A stretch of DNA of 53,721 nucleotides from CAYWMQ01 sp964459635 (GCA_964459635.1 CAYWMQ010000004.1:1-53721), one strand, 5' to 3'; shown: positions 31,420-40,592, counted from the first letter of the stretch. A program made the numbers and translations. The notes: generated by a model not told the origin, from the sequence alone.

Positions 31420-32481
31420 ATGTCCATTTTTGATTCTCTCTACAACCCTTTTTCGAACGACATAGGCATAGACCTGGGTACAGCCAATACCCTTGTGTAT
31501 CTCCGTGGCAAGGGTATCGTCATCAACGAGCCTTCGGTGGTGGCCATCAACATGAAGACGAACCAAGTGGTGGCGGTGGGTAAAACAGCAAAGGACATGC
31601 TGGGTCGTACGCCTGCTCACATTAAGGCCGTGCGTCCCCTTGTGAACGGCGTGATCTCCGACTTTGAGGTGACGGAAGAAATGCTCTCGTACTTTTTACG
31701 CAACGCCCAGCAGGGCACGCGCACGCTTTTCGGCCCGCGTGTGGTGATAGGCGTACCGAGCGGTATTACCAATGTCGAGAGCAGGGCGGTGCGTGATGCG
31801 GCAAGGAATGCAGGAGCGCGTGAAGTGTTCATTGTAGAGGAGCCTGTGGCTGCCGCTATTGGCATGCGACTGCCCATACACGAGGCGCGCGGCACTATGG
31901 TGGTGGATATCGGCGGCGGTACAACCGATGTTGCCGTGTTGGCGCTCAATGGTATCGTGGCCTCTCGCAATCTGCACATTGCAGGGGATAGGTTCAACTC
32001 GGACATCGTCACGTTTATTCGCGACGAGTTTAAGACACACGTGGGCGAGCGCACCGCAGAGGACCTTAAGCACGCCATATGTTCCGTACGTGAGGGCACT
32101 CCGCTTCTTGAGGCCCAAGTGCGCGGGCGGGACGTTGTGAGCGGTTTGCCGAAAGAGGTGGTCATTACGGACGATGATGTACGGCGCGCTATAGCCGCTT
32201 CGGTGGATTCGCTGGTGGAAAACATCAAGGACGTACTTGAGGCGACGCCGCCGGAGGTCTTGGCAGATGTGATGCAGAGCGGGCTCCATCTCACCGGCGG
32301 GGGTGCGCTCATCGCGGGTGTGGCCGAGCTCCTGACGCAAGAGCTGGAGCTTCCCGTGCAGCTTGCACCCGATCCGCTCATCTCCGTTGTGCGCGGTACG
32401 GGTACTATTGTCGAGCACGTTACGGCATTTCGTGAGATACTGATAGACGATGACGACTTCCTTCCGACAGCGGGGCAGTAG
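31420..32481 (+). CDS. mreB: rod shape-determining actin-like protein MreB
   Basis: A protein of 353 residues. MreB forms membrane-associated filaments that guide cell-wall synthesis. The actin-fold phosphate-1 loop GIDLGTANTLVYLRGKGI, the phosphate-2 loop VVDIGGGTTDVAVLA and the adenosine motif LTGGGALIAGV are all present. The N-terminal SIFDSLYNPFSND stretch is amphipathic. The start at 31420 follows the T-rich arm of palindrome E; the 31399 start of the frame is inside that arm. It opens the operon mreB-mreC-mreD-PBP2, with the mreC start inside mreB. Confidence 0.97.
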   Translation: MSIFDSLYNPFSNDIGIDLGTANTLVYLRGKGIVINEPSVVAINMKTNQVVAVGKTAKDMLGRTPAHIKAVRPLVNGVISDFEVTEEMLSYFLRNAQQGTRTLFGPRVVIGVPSGITNVESRAVRDAARNAGAREVFIVEEPVAAAIGMRLPIHEARGTMVVDIGGGTTDVAVLALNGIVASRNLHIAGDRFNSDIVTFIRDEFKTHVGERTAEDLKHAICSVREGTPLLEAQVRGRDVVSGLPKEVVITDDDVRRAIAASVDSLVENIKDVLEATPPEVLADVMQSGLHLTGGGALIAGVAELLTQELELPVQLAPDPLISVVRGTGTIVEHVTAFREILIDDDDFLPTAGQ

Positions 32482-33298
32482 TGGCGTGCGCATCTGGCTC
32501 GTACGCATGGGCGTACCGCTTTCCGTGGCGGCGCTTGCCATTCTTGCGCTTGTGCTTGACGTGCCCGTGCCGAGCGGGGCAACGGGAGCCCTTCACAAGG
32601 CCGTCGGTCCATTCTGGGCAGGCAGAAACGATCTCGTAGCCACAGTAGTCGCTTCGTACGAGGCTCTTGAAAGTAAGGATGCCCTCGTGCGCGAAAATAT
32701 CACGCTCCACGAGGAACTTTCGCGTTTGCGCCGCGAGGCGTACGGTGCAGGGTTGCTGCGTACCGAAAACGAGCGTCTGCGTGCAATGCTCGGGCGCGCC
32801 GCAGAGGAGGCGCAGGTGGCGGCCGTTGTCGTCGACAGGGACCGTATCCCGTACGATGCGTTTGTGGTTGATAGCGGCGAAAACAATGGAGTGCGTGAGG
32901 GTGCGCTTGTTGCGTCGCCCGAGGGCATTGCGCTCGGATTTGCGGATCGCGTATTTGCCGAAACGACCAATGTGCGCTCTTTTTCCGCACCGGGCCAAGT
33001 GACGCCCGTGGTGCTCGGTACCAGCTCGCCGCTCCTTGCGGAGGCGGTGGGCAAAGGGGCGGGGACCTACACCATCACCCTTCCGCGCGATGTGTCCATA
33101 GCGACGGGTACGCCCGTAGCACTCCAGATGTTTGAACCGTATGTGCTGGGCTATGTGGACGAGATCGTGTCCGCCCCGGAGCAGCCTTTTCAGAACCTCT
33201 ACCTGCGTACGCCCAAAGCTCTTACACAGATGCGCTTTGTCGCAGTGAGTAAAACGCAGTGGAGCCGTGACGATACGGAAGGTCCGCGCAGCGAGTAG
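32450..33298 (+). CDS. mreC: rod shape-determining protein MreC
   Basis: A protein of 282 residues overlapping mreB by 32 nt. One membrane helix (about 19-39), a coiled coil (about 74-115, ALVRENITLHEELSRLRREA type) and two beta domains outside the membrane (about 116-270). This is the MreC layout linking MreB inside to the wall enzymes outside. The beta part has VVDRDRIPYDAFVVDSGENN with GVREGALVASPEGI following, as in other MreC proteins. The charged tail is short. Confidence 0.9.
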   Translation: MTTSFRQRGSSGVRIWLVRMGVPLSVAALAILALVLDVPVPSGATGALHKAVGPFWAGRNDLVATVVASYEALESKDALVRENITLHEELSRLRREAYGAGLLRTENERLRAMLGRAAEEAQVAAVVVDRDRIPYDAFVVDSGENNGVREGALVASPEGIALGFADRVFAETTNVRSFSAPGQVTPVVLGTSSPLLAEAVGKGAGTYTITLPRDVSIATGTPVALQMFEPYVLGYVDEIVSAPEQPFQNLYLRTPKALTQMRFVAVSKTQWSRDDTEGPRSE

Positions 33299-33307
33299 CA
33301 GGTATAC

Positions 33308-33595
33308 ATGATACGAAGTGTCTCCGGAAATACTCATGTGGTGTTGCGTGTCGCGCTCTTTGCGGCGGCTCTTGCGTCCTCCGTACTTGGTCCGTGGTGG
33401 CTGGCTCTCGGTATCGCTTCGTTGCTTATCGTGGCCATGCGCGCGTATGAAGCGGTGTTCGCGGGGCTTATGGTGGACATTCTGTATGCGCCCGGCTTCG
33501 CCGGCGGGGTCTATGGTGAGTATTTGTGCACGGCAGTGCTTGTCATGCTCGCGGTGGCATCATGCCTTGCACGCGCATACCTGAAGCGTCGTTAG
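33308..33595 (+). CDS. mreD: MreD-like membrane protein, short
   Basis: A protein of 95 residues with three to four predicted membrane helices. Usual MreD has about 160 residues, so this is a reduced version. GLMVDILYAP matches the G-x-x-x-D core of MreD near the middle. It lies between mreC (9-nt gap) and PBP2 (10-nt gap), which supports the call by position. Confidence 0.75.
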   Translation: MIRSVSGNTHVVLRVALFAAALASSVLGPWWLALGIASLLIVAMRAYEAVFAGLMVDILYAPGFAGGVYGEYLCTAVLVMLAVASCLARAYLKRR

Positions 33596-33605
33596 TACTG
33601 TTGTT

Positions 33606-35315
33606 ATGAAATGGGGTATGTCGACAAAGCGGTCTGTGCGTCAGACCGAAATAAGTCCGGACGAAATTTTGCTCGACGCAAGCAATCTTCCGCTCTTCGA
33701 TCAAAGCTCGCTACAGGGCAGACTGGAGCGTCCGATAGGTCGCACAAGTGCGCGCACGCTCGCGTGGCTGTGTGTGCTCGTACTTTCTATTGCGCTTGTG
33801 CGGGTGGGAGAGCTTCAGCTTGTCCAAGGTGGGGAGTACGCCGAGCGGAGCGCCGCAAACACACTTGACCATCGTGTTGTTTTTGCGCCACGCGGCCTCA
33901 TCTATGACAGGGAGGCACGACCGCTTGCGTGGAACGTTCCGTATGAAGAGGGAAGCGGGTACGCGGCCTTTGCGGGACGCGCGTACGCGACCACGAGTGG
34001 CATTGGCCATGTGTTGGGTTACGTGCGCTTGCCCCGGAAGGACGCAAGCGGCAACTATTATTCCGTGCAAACAGAAGGTGTGGCCGGTGTTGAGCTCGCG
34101 TACGACACCGCACTTCGTGGCACGAACGGTCTCAAAATTCTTGAAGAAGACGTGCGACTTGAGGTGGTGTCCGAGGGTGTGCTGCAGCCGCCGGCAGCGG
34201 GTGCGCCCCTCACGCTCACGATAGATGCCGAGCTCCAACATGCGCTCTACCAGTCGATAGCTGAGCTTGCGACACGCATCCCCTTCGCGGGCGGAGCGGG
34301 GGTGATAATGGATGTGCAAAGTGGTGAGATTGTCGCGCTCGTGTCTGTGCCCGAATATGAGCCGAACGCAATGCTGGCGGGCGACCACGAGCGCATCAGC
34401 GACTACGCCACAGACAAGAGCACACCCTACCTCAATCGTGTACTGAGCGGTCAGTACACGCCGGGCTCTATCGTGAAACCTTTTTTTGCAGTCGCTGCGC
34501 TTAACGAAGGTATTGTGGGCTCAGAGACGTCCTTTGTTTCGACCGGTGCTTTGCGTATCGCCAACCCGTACCACCCCGGCATGTACACCGTCTTTCGCGA
34601 CTGGCGGGCGCATGGCGTGGTGGACATGCGCCGAGCGCTTGCGGTGAGTTCAGACGTATATTTCTACACCATAGGAGGCGGCTTTGGCGGTCAAGAAGGG
34701 CTTGGTATCGCACGCCTCGAATCGTACGCGCGGCGCTTCGGTTTTGGTGCGCCTACGGGCATTGCACTGCTCGGAGAGGTGCCCGGCGTCGTGCCTTCTC
34801 CCGCTTGGAAAGCCGAGGTCTTTGGGAAGGACGAGCCCTGGCGGCTGGGGAACACCTACCACACCGCGATAGGACAGTACGGTTTTCAGGTGACACCGCT
34901 TCAAGCGGTGCGAGCGACGGCGGCACTTGCGAACGGCGGTCAGCTGCTGCGTCCACGCATCACGCAAACAGACGCCGTTCTATCCAAATCGGTGGACATA
35001 CCCGATCGCTTCCTGCGCGTTGCGCGAGCGGGTATGCGCGATGCGGTGTCGGCCGGCGGTACCGCCGGGGCGCTCTACGTACCGTACGTAGAGGTCGCCG
35101 CCAAAACCGGTACGGCCGAGCTTGGTGCGGAGAAGCGGTACGTGAACTCTTGGGTGACGGGCTTTTTTCCGTATGAAAAGCCTCGGTATGCGTTCGCTCT
35201 TCTCATGGAGCGCGGCCCGGTCACCAACCTTACGGGTGCTTCGTATGTCATGCGGCAGGTACTCGACTGGATGCACGTGAGCGCGCCACAGTACTTGGAA
35301 CCGGTAGGTGAGTAG
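33606..35315 (+). CDS. mrdA: penicillin-binding protein 2 (elongasome transpeptidase)
   Basis: A protein of 569 residues. It cross-links peptidoglycan during elongation together with MreBCD. A cytoplasmic tail (about 1-48), one membrane helix (about 50-70), a dimerisation domain (PRGLIYDREARPLAWNVP, about 97-114) and a transpeptidase domain. The three active-site motifs are intact: S288-I-V-K291, S348-S-D350 and K500-T-G502. The dimerisation region is shorter than in E. coli. An internal ATG at 33618 is an alternative start. It ends the mre operon; a purine-rich spacer follows. Confidence 0.95.
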   Translation: MKWGMSTKRSVRQTEISPDEILLDASNLPLFDQSSLQGRLERPIGRTSARTLAWLCVLVLSIALVRVGELQLVQGGEYAERSAANTLDHRVVFAPRGLIYDREARPLAWNVPYEEGSGYAAFAGRAYATTSGIGHVLGYVRLPRKDASGNYYSVQTEGVAGVELAYDTALRGTNGLKILEEDVRLEVVSEGVLQPPAAGAPLTLTIDAELQHALYQSIAELATRIPFAGGAGVIMDVQSGEIVALVSVPEYEPNAMLAGDHERISDYATDKSTPYLNRVLSGQYTPGSIVKPFFAVAALNEGIVGSETSFVSTGALRIANPYHPGMYTVFRDWRAHGVVDMRRALAVSSDVYFYTIGGGFGGQEGLGIARLESYARRFGFGAPTGIALLGEVPGVVPSPAWKAEVFGKDEPWRLGNTYHTAIGQYGFQVTPLQAVRATAALANGGQLLRPRITQTDAVLSKSVDIPDRFLRVARAGMRDAVSAGGTAGALYVPYVEVAAKTGTAELGAEKRYVNSWVTGFFPYEKPRYAFALLMERGPVTNLTGASYVMRQVLDWMHVSAPQYLEPVGE

Positions 35316-35359
35316 AAGAGTGACGAGTGAACGAGCAGGCCGGTAACCAGTGGTCGACA

Positions 35360-35388
35360 TTGTTGACTTGTCCGCTTCATGCTATAGT
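35360..35388 (+). promoter_or_regulatory. greA-lysS promoter
   Basis: TTGTTG (35360-35365), a 17-nt spacer and TGC-TATAGT (35383-35388). The predicted transcript starts near 35395 with a leader of about 33 nt. Confidence 0.7.
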
Positions 35389-35392
35389 GCAC

Positions 35393-35408
35393 GCACTAGA
35401 GCTAGTGC
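35393..35408. promoter_or_regulatory. operator-like inverted repeat at the greA start of transcription
   Basis: GCACTAG-AG-CTAGTGC, a perfect 7-bp inverted repeat with a 2-nt centre, lies on the predicted transcription start and would block RNA polymerase if bound by a dimeric repressor. Confidence 0.5.
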
Positions 35409-35427
35409 TCGCCAAAGTACCTATCAT

Positions 35428-35895
35428 ATGTCTGACGATGCAGCTGTCCTCTCCGAGGAAAAATACAACGAGTTTAAGAAGGAGCTCGCCTTTCTGAGCA
35501 CCACACGCCGCAGAGAGATCGCGGAGAGCTTGGAGTATGCGCGCTCGCTCGGCGACCTGTCCGAAAATGCCGAGTATGCCGAGGCGCGCGACTTACAAGC
35601 TGCGACCGAAGAACGCATCCGAAAGCTTGAGAGTATCCTCGCGACCGCAAAGATCCTCGAACATAAAAAGAGCGACGTGGTGTCGCTCGGCTCGAAGGTG
35701 GCTATTCAGAAGCTGGGAGAAAAGGAGCAGCATGTGTATACGATCGTAAGCTCGGAGGAAACAAACATGCATGAGAGAAAGCTTTCGCACCTTTCGCCTT
35801 TGGGCACCGCGCTCATGAACAAGAAGAAAGGCGAAGAGTTTACGTTTGAAACTCCCAGCGGCAAGCAAAAGTACAAGATAGTCTCCGTTGAGTAA
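35428..35895 (+). CDS. greA: transcription elongation factor GreA
   Basis: A protein of 155 residues. It binds the RNA polymerase secondary channel and rescues backtracked complexes. The N-terminal coiled coil has the acidic tip GDLSENAEYAEAR (about 39-51) with the DxxE pair, and the C-terminal FKBP-like domain (about 80-155) ends with SGKQKYKIVSVE. The frame is open to 35350, but that part covers the promoter, so 35428 is used. lysS begins 8 nt after the stop, so the two share the promoter at 35360. Confidence 0.96.
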   Translation: MSDDAAVLSEEKYNEFKKELAFLSTTRRREIAESLEYARSLGDLSENAEYAEARDLQAATEERIRKLESILATAKILEHKKSDVVSLGSKVAIQKLGEKEQHVYTIVSSEETNMHERKLSHLSPLGTALMNKKKGEEFTFETPSGKQKYKIVSVE

Positions 35896-35903
35896 ACGTG
35901 TGT

Positions 35904-37388
35904 ATGGCTGAGGTCGTACGTACACGTACCGAAGAAGAGTTGCGCGAAGAGCGGCGCAAAAAGCTCGCGATGCTCATCGAGCGCGGTATTGACCCGTACC
36001 CGAACGATGCTCACCCCACAGGGACGGCGCATGATGTGCGTATCGACTTCGATCGCATGGAAGCTGCGGGTGAGTCTGTGACCCTCGCCGGGCGCATTAT
36101 GGCCGTGCGTGTGCATGGTAAAGCGGCGTTCCTTGATCTCTTTGACGGCTCTGATGCGCTGCAGCTATATGTGACAGAGGACGTGCTTGGTGCAGACTCT
36201 TTTGAACTATTGCTGAGCGTTTTGGACCGTGGGGACTTTCTGGAAGCGACGGGAACACTCATGCGCACGAAGCGAGGCGAACCCTCGCTCAAAGCGTCTT
36301 CATGGCGCATGCTCGCAAAGAGCCTTGCGCCCCTTCCCACGGAGCACTACGGCATCAAAGATGAGGACGAGCGCTACCGCAAACGCTATCTCGATATACT
36401 CCTTGACCGCGAACGAGCAGAGCGTCTACGCAGACGCAGTGCCTTCTGGAATGCTGCGCGCGAATTTCTGCTTTCACGCGGCTTCATTGAGGTGGAGACG
36501 CCCATTCTTGAGACACAACCCGGCGGAGCGGAAGCGCGGCCCTTTACCACGCACCACAATGCGTTGGATATTGATGTACAGTTGCGCATCAGTGCCGGCG
36601 AACTATGGCAAAAAAAGCTCCTCGTCGCCGGCCTTCCAAAAACGTTCGAAATTGGGCGTATTTTCCGCAACGAGGGAATGTCGCACGAGCACTTGCAGGA
36701 CTACACGCAGCTTGAGTTCTATGAAGCGTACAGCGACTACGAGCGCGGCATGGTGCTCGTGCGTGAGCTTTATCGTCACATTGCACGTGCGGTCTACGGC
36801 ACAGAGGCGTTTGAGATCGGAGGATTCGCCGTTGATCTTGCGGCAGAGTGGCAGACGTACGACTACTGCGCGCTCATGCAAGAACACTACGGGTTTGACC
36901 CGCGAGACGTCACTGAAGAAGCGGCGCTCGCCGCGCTCACGCAAAGTGGCGTCCGAACGAAGGTCGGGGAGGCGATAAACAAAGAGCGTGCCGTTGATAC
37001 GCTTTGGAAGGCAATACGCAAGACGCTCGGGGGCCCCGGTTTTCTGATAAACGTGCCTGTGTACCTGGAGCCCTTGGCGAAGAGAAGCCGCACGGATGCC
37101 CGTGTGGTGGAGCGATTCCAGGTGATGCTGGGAGGTTCTGAGGTAGGGAAGGGTTTCAGTGAGCTGAATGATCCGGAAGATCAGCGCAGCCGTTTTGCAC
37201 GACAGGAAGAGCTACGCAGGGCGGGGGACGAGGAGGCGCAAAACGCAGACCTTGAATTCGTGGAAGCGCTTGAGTATGGGATGCCACCCGCGTTTGGCTT
37301 CGGTGTGTCTGAGCGCTTGTTTGCCTTTCTTGAAAATGTTTCGGTGCGTGAAGCGCAAGCGTTTCCGTTGATGAGACCGCGGGGGTAA
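35904..37388 (+). CDS. lysS: lysyl-tRNA synthetase, class II
   Basis: A protein of 494 residues, the normal bacterial size. An N-terminal OB-fold anticodon domain (about 50-140) is followed by the class II core. Motif 2 reads FEIGRIFRNEGM, with HEHLQDYTQLEFYEAY after it; motif 3 is GFGVSERLFAFLENVSVREA near the C-terminus, where usual LysRS have GxGIDRL, so the Gly-rich part is altered (GFGVSERL). It is 8 nt after greA, so both are one operon. The ATG at 35904 is preferred to a GTG at 35898. Confidence 0.95.
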   Translation: MAEVVRTRTEEELREERRKKLAMLIERGIDPYPNDAHPTGTAHDVRIDFDRMEAAGESVTLAGRIMAVRVHGKAAFLDLFDGSDALQLYVTEDVLGADSFELLLSVLDRGDFLEATGTLMRTKRGEPSLKASSWRMLAKSLAPLPTEHYGIKDEDERYRKRYLDILLDRERAERLRRRSAFWNAAREFLLSRGFIEVETPILETQPGGAEARPFTTHHNALDIDVQLRISAGELWQKKLLVAGLPKTFEIGRIFRNEGMSHEHLQDYTQLEFYEAYSDYERGMVLVRELYRHIARAVYGTEAFEIGGFAVDLAAEWQTYDYCALMQEHYGFDPRDVTEEAALAALTQSGVRTKVGEAINKERAVDTLWKAIRKTLGGPGFLINVPVYLEPLAKRSRTDARVVERFQVMLGGSEVGKGFSELNDPEDQRSRFARQEELRRAGDEEAQNADLEFVEALEYGMPPAFGFGVSERLFAFLENVSVREAQAFPLMRPRG

Positions 37389-37394
37389 CACCGG

Positions 37395-37580
37395 AATGGG
37401 AATGGGGGATGCGCGAAGTCAAAGGTCAAAAGTTAGAAGTCAAAAGTACAAGGCAAAAGTAAAAAGCGTAGCCCGTCCGTGGCGTACTTGCGACTTTTGA
37501 CTTGCACTTTTAACTTTTGCCTTTTGAATTTTTCCTTGAATGCCCCCATTCACATCCTCATTCCCATTCCTATTGTTCCT
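37395..37580. repeat. nested intergenic palindrome F (two word types)
   Basis: Outer arms: GGAATGGGAATGGGGGATG (37395-37413) and CATCCTCATTCCCATTCC (about 37554-37571). Inner arms: TCAAAAGTTAGAAGTC-type words (37420-37466) and CTTTTGACTTGCACTTTT-type words (37492-37545). Each word type is mirrored in the right order, making one long imperfect palindrome between convergent lysS and topA. Confidence 0.75.
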
Positions 37581-39780
37581 TCTTCTTCCCCCACCTTCCT
37601 CTCCCCGCTTTCTTCGGCTCAGCAAGTATCTCTAACGCACGTGCGAGGCTGATAGTGTACACGTCATCTTTCTTGAGCGAGCGGAAGTCCGTCTGGTGCA
37701 CTATGTACGGACCGAAACGACCTATCGACGCGGTGATGGGTTCGCCTGTCTCAGGGTGAGCGCCTAATACGCGCGGGAGCGAGAGGTACGTAAGCGCCTC
37801 TTCGAGCGTTACGGTGCTCGGGTCCTTGCCTTTGGGGAGCGAAGCCCGCTTAGGCTTCTCAAGCTTGGCCTTTTTCTTGCCGTTTGCGTCCTTCGCCGTC
37901 TTTGGGTCTCCCACCTGCACGTACGGACCGAAGCGGCCCGTGAGCACAAAGATGGGTTCACCTGTTTCAGGGTATATTCCGATGGGCTTGTCAGGCTCCA
38001 CGAGTCCGCCCGTATCTGTGCGTGCGCCGGTGCATTCCGGAAAACGAGCACAGCTCATGAATTTGCCTGTTGTGGAAAGTTTGAAAACCATCGGCCCGGC
38101 ACATACGGGGCACGTGAACTCTGCGGGGGCGTCGCCGAGGTTTGTCTGCTTTTCCACAGTCTCCTTTGCGGCCACCTCCGCACTGAAGGGCCCGTAAAAC
38201 TCGCGCAACGTCTTCTCATACTCACGCTCGCCGGACGCTATGTCATCAAGTTCTTCTTCCATTTCCGCAGTGAATGTGTCGCTGATGTAGGTGGGAAAAT
38301 GTTTTTCCAAGAAAGAGCTCACCACGTCTCCGGTATCCGTCGGTATAAGGGTTTTACCCTCCTTGCTGACATACAGTCGGTCGGCCAAGTTTTTCATGAT
38401 AGCCGCATATGTCGATGGTCTTCCTATGCCGCGCTTCTCTAGCTCCTTCACCAGCCCCGCTTCAGTGTAACGCGAGGGCGGCGTGGTCTGCTTGGCTTCG
38501 GCCCCAAGCGAGACAAGTGCAAGGGTATCGCCCGGTGCAACCTTTGGCAGCTCTACCTCCTCGCCGCGCGCGGCGGGGTCACCCATGAGCCAGCCTTCAT
38601 AGACAGTGCGGCTTCCGGTGGCGGCAAACTCCGGGACACTGCGCGACACCGGGCCCCCCGCAATGCGTGTGCGCTTCACGCGCGCATCTTTCATCTGTGA
38701 GGACACTGCGCGCGCCCATATGAGCTTATACAGATTTTTTTGTTCGTCTGTGGTGCCGGCAGAGAGCTTGGCGGCATTGGTGGGGCGTATCGCTTCGTGA
38801 GCCTCCTGCGCATTCTTGCTCTTGGTGCGGTACTGTCGTACCTCTACATGCTCTTTGCCAAACTTTTTTTCAACGACTGCGGCAAGTTGCGCAAGAGCTT
38901 GGGAGGAAAGCGTGGTAGAGTCCGTACGCATGTACGTGATATGGCCCTGCTCGTACAGCTTTTGGGCCACACCCATCGTTCGCGAGGGAGCAAAGCCGAG
39001 TCTCGTAGACGCCGCCTGCTGCAATGTGCTTGTCGTAAAAGGCGGCCGCGCCGTACGCTTTTGTTCCGACTCTTTTACGTCATGCACGCACCATGCTTCC
39101 GCCCGTCCTGCGTCGAGAATCCGGTCTGTCTCCTTTTGCGAACGCGGCTCTTCGCTGCATACAAGCCGTATGGCCTCCTTCTTGTTCGTCTTTGTCTCCG
39201 CGGTGATGGTCCAGTAGTCCTCCGGCACGAAAGCGCGTATCTCACGCTCGCGCTCCATGAGTATGCGCAGTGCGGGAGACTGTACACGGCCGGCCGAGAG
39301 ACCGTAGCGCACCTTTTTCCAGATAAGCGCAGATAGGTCGTAGCCGACCAGACGGTCAAGCACGCGGCGCGCTTCCTGCGCCTTGCGCAGATCTTGATCA
39401 ATGTCGCGTGGGTGTGCTATCGCCTCCTGCACCGCGTCCTTGGTGATCTCATTGAATGTGACGCGCTTGGTCTTGGCCTTGGGTAGCATGAGTGTCTCCA
39501 TCACATGCCATGCTATCGCTTCACCCTCACGGTCGGGGTCCGTAGCGAGCAGGATTTCCTCAGCCTTAGCGGCTGCGCCCTTGAGCTCTATGAGCACCTT
39601 TTCCTTTCCTTTGCTCACCTCATACTTCGGCACAAAACCGGCCCCGATGTCTATGGCGTACTTGTTGCTTTTTGGAAGGTCGCGCACGTGCCCTACAGAA
39701 GCCCGTACCATATAGCCGGGTCCGAGGTATTTTTCAATTGTCTTAGCTTTTGCGGGGGATTCAACAATGACGAGTTTCAT
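37570..39780 (-). CDS. topA: DNA topoisomerase I
   Basis: A protein of 736 residues. It relaxes negative supercoils through a Tyr-DNA link. The Toprim domain has ATDPDREGEAIAWH (79-92); the active-site Tyr is Y283 in GHITYMRTDSTTLS. A single four-Cys zinc finger follows (CPVCAGPMVFKLS... CARFPEC, about 570-595), then two topoisomerase C-terminal repeats, each with GRFGPYV/I, and a basic Gly/Lys-rich end. The E. coli enzyme has more zinc fingers. The C-terminal end borders palindrome F. No ribosome site is visible. Confidence 0.96.
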   Translation of the reverse strand: MKLVIVESPAKAKTIEKYLGPGYMVRASVGHVRDLPKSNKYAIDIGAGFVPKYEVSKGKEKVLIELKGAAAKAEEILLATDPDREGEAIAWHVMETLMLPKAKTKRVTFNEITKDAVQEAIAHPRDIDQDLRKAQEARRVLDRLVGYDLSALIWKKVRYGLSAGRVQSPALRILMEREREIRAFVPEDYWTITAETKTNKKEAIRLVCSEEPRSQKETDRILDAGRAEAWCVHDVKESEQKRTARPPFTTSTLQQAASTRLGFAPSRTMGVAQKLYEQGHITYMRTDSTTLSSQALAQLAAVVEKKFGKEHVEVRQYRTKSKNAQEAHEAIRPTNAAKLSAGTTDEQKNLYKLIWARAVSSQMKDARVKRTRIAGGPVSRSVPEFAATGSRTVYEGWLMGDPAARGEEVELPKVAPGDTLALVSLGAEAKQTTPPSRYTEAGLVKELEKRGIGRPSTYAAIMKNLADRLYVSKEGKTLIPTDTGDVVSSFLEKHFPTYISDTFTAEMEEELDDIASGEREYEKTLREFYGPFSAEVAAKETVEKQTNLGDAPAEFTCPVCAGPMVFKLSTTGKFMSCARFPECTGARTDTGGLVEPDKPIGIYPETGEPIFVLTGRFGPYVQVGDPKTAKDANGKKKAKLEKPKRASLPKGKDPSTVTLEEALTYLSLPRVLGAHPETGEPITASIGRFGPYIVHQTDFRSLKKDDVYTISLARALEILAEPKKAGRGRWGKKKEQ

Positions 39781-39788
39781 ATACTAGT

Positions 39789-39880
39789 TTTGAGATGTGA
39801 GTTTAGAGTTTGGAGAGACAAGTTAGCGAGTTCTGCCATGGGGGACGGGAATACTCTAAACTATAAACTCCTTACTCTAC
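39789..39880. repeat. purine/pyrimidine palindrome of the GAGTTTAGAG type
   Basis: GAGTTTAGAGTTTGGAGAG (39801-39818 region) is mirrored by ACTCTAAACTATAAACTCC (39853-39871). It lies upstream of topA (in its sense). The same word occurs after gdhA and rmuC and, mirrored, before glmS. Confidence 0.6.
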
Positions 39881-39931
39881 ACTCGTCTGCTACAAGTATC
39901 ACACACTGTACCACGGTGCAAGAAAGCGTAC

Positions 39932-39954
39932 AGGTCCGACATGGTGTCGGACCT
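39932..39954 (-). terminator. hairpin terminator
   Basis: AGGTCCGACA (39932-39941), loop TGG, TGTCGGACCT (39945-39954), a perfect 10-bp stem 12 nt beyond the stop of the 39966 gene. TTTCTT follows on the minus strand. Confidence 0.75.
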
Positions 39955-39965
39955 GCGTATGCCGC

Positions 39966-40523
39966 TTAAAGCAAGCGAATGTGGTCATGTCTGCTGTCGC
40001 CAAGCACTCCGTAGTCTGTGACAACAAGCGCGACCTGCTCCAGCACATCCGCGCCGTTGTGCGTAACACGCTTGAGTGCGAAATAGACGGTGTCCTCAGG
40101 CCCCTGCAAACAAAGTACGTGTCTGTCGTTGAGTGCAAGCAGGCTTACACCTTGCGCTCGTCTGTTTACCCAGCCTAGACGCCATTCATCGCCTGGTCGG
40201 TGTGTGGGGCGCGTAAGCACCACGTATCGGTGCCATCCACCGAGCACGTACACATGTGAAAATGGCCATACGGTAGAAACTCGCCGCCGCATCCGAGCCC
40301 CCGGTGATGTTTGGTAGTCGCCGCCTGGCACGTGTGCCAGTAGGTCAAGATCTGCGCGTAACGCGTCAATCTGTTCCTCGTCAATGCTTCGGTTGTTCCA
40401 GTAGTGGGTTTCCTGCAGGCGTTGGTTATTCGTTCCGATCGCGGCAAGAGCCATAAAGGGAACCATGCAGCGATTAAGTGTGTGTGCCCACAGAGAACAG
40501 GGTTTGTACGGTAGTGTGAGCAT
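39966..40523 (-). CDS. orphan protein with promoter inside dprA
   Basis: A protein of 185 residues with a good ribosome site (GGAGGAA) 5 nt before the ATG. The N-terminal 35 residues have a hydrophobic stretch (TLNRCMVPFMALAAIG) that is borderline for a membrane segment. The rest is beta-rich with many aromatic and Arg residues (HVYVLGGWHRYVVLTR, WRLGWVNRR). No family is recognised. Its TTGACA-17-TTTATG promoter lies in the last codons of dprA, and it ends in a strong hairpin. Confidence 0.7.
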   Translation of the reverse strand: MLTLPYKPCSLWAHTLNRCMVPFMALAAIGTNNQRLQETHYWNNRSIDEEQIDALRADLDLLAHVPGGDYQTSPGARMRRRVSTVWPFSHVYVLGGWHRYVVLTRPTHRPGDEWRLGWVNRRAQGVSLLALNDRHVLCLQGPEDTVYFALKRVTHNGADVLEQVALVVTDYGVLGDSRHDHIRLL

Positions 40524-40563
40524 TGCTTCCTCCGAGCGTACCGTAAGTGTCTAAGTCCTCACG

Positions 40564-40592
40564 CATAAAAGCACAAGCAGCACCTATGTCAA
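40564..40592 (-). promoter_or_regulatory. promoter with consensus -35 inside the 3' end of dprA
   Basis: On the minus strand TTGACA (40587-40592), a 17-nt spacer and TTTATG (40564-40569). Confidence 0.7.

Noticed and set aside
31617..32612. 331-residue open frame antisense to mreB and mreC
   Set aside because: Same shadow effect; both sense genes are intact and conserved.
23528..37580. Clustered CAAAAGTC-type words as a possible CRISPR array
   Set aside because: Words are 7-10 bp, tandem and variable, there are no regular spacers and no cas genes; the arms are mirrored, not direct repeats.
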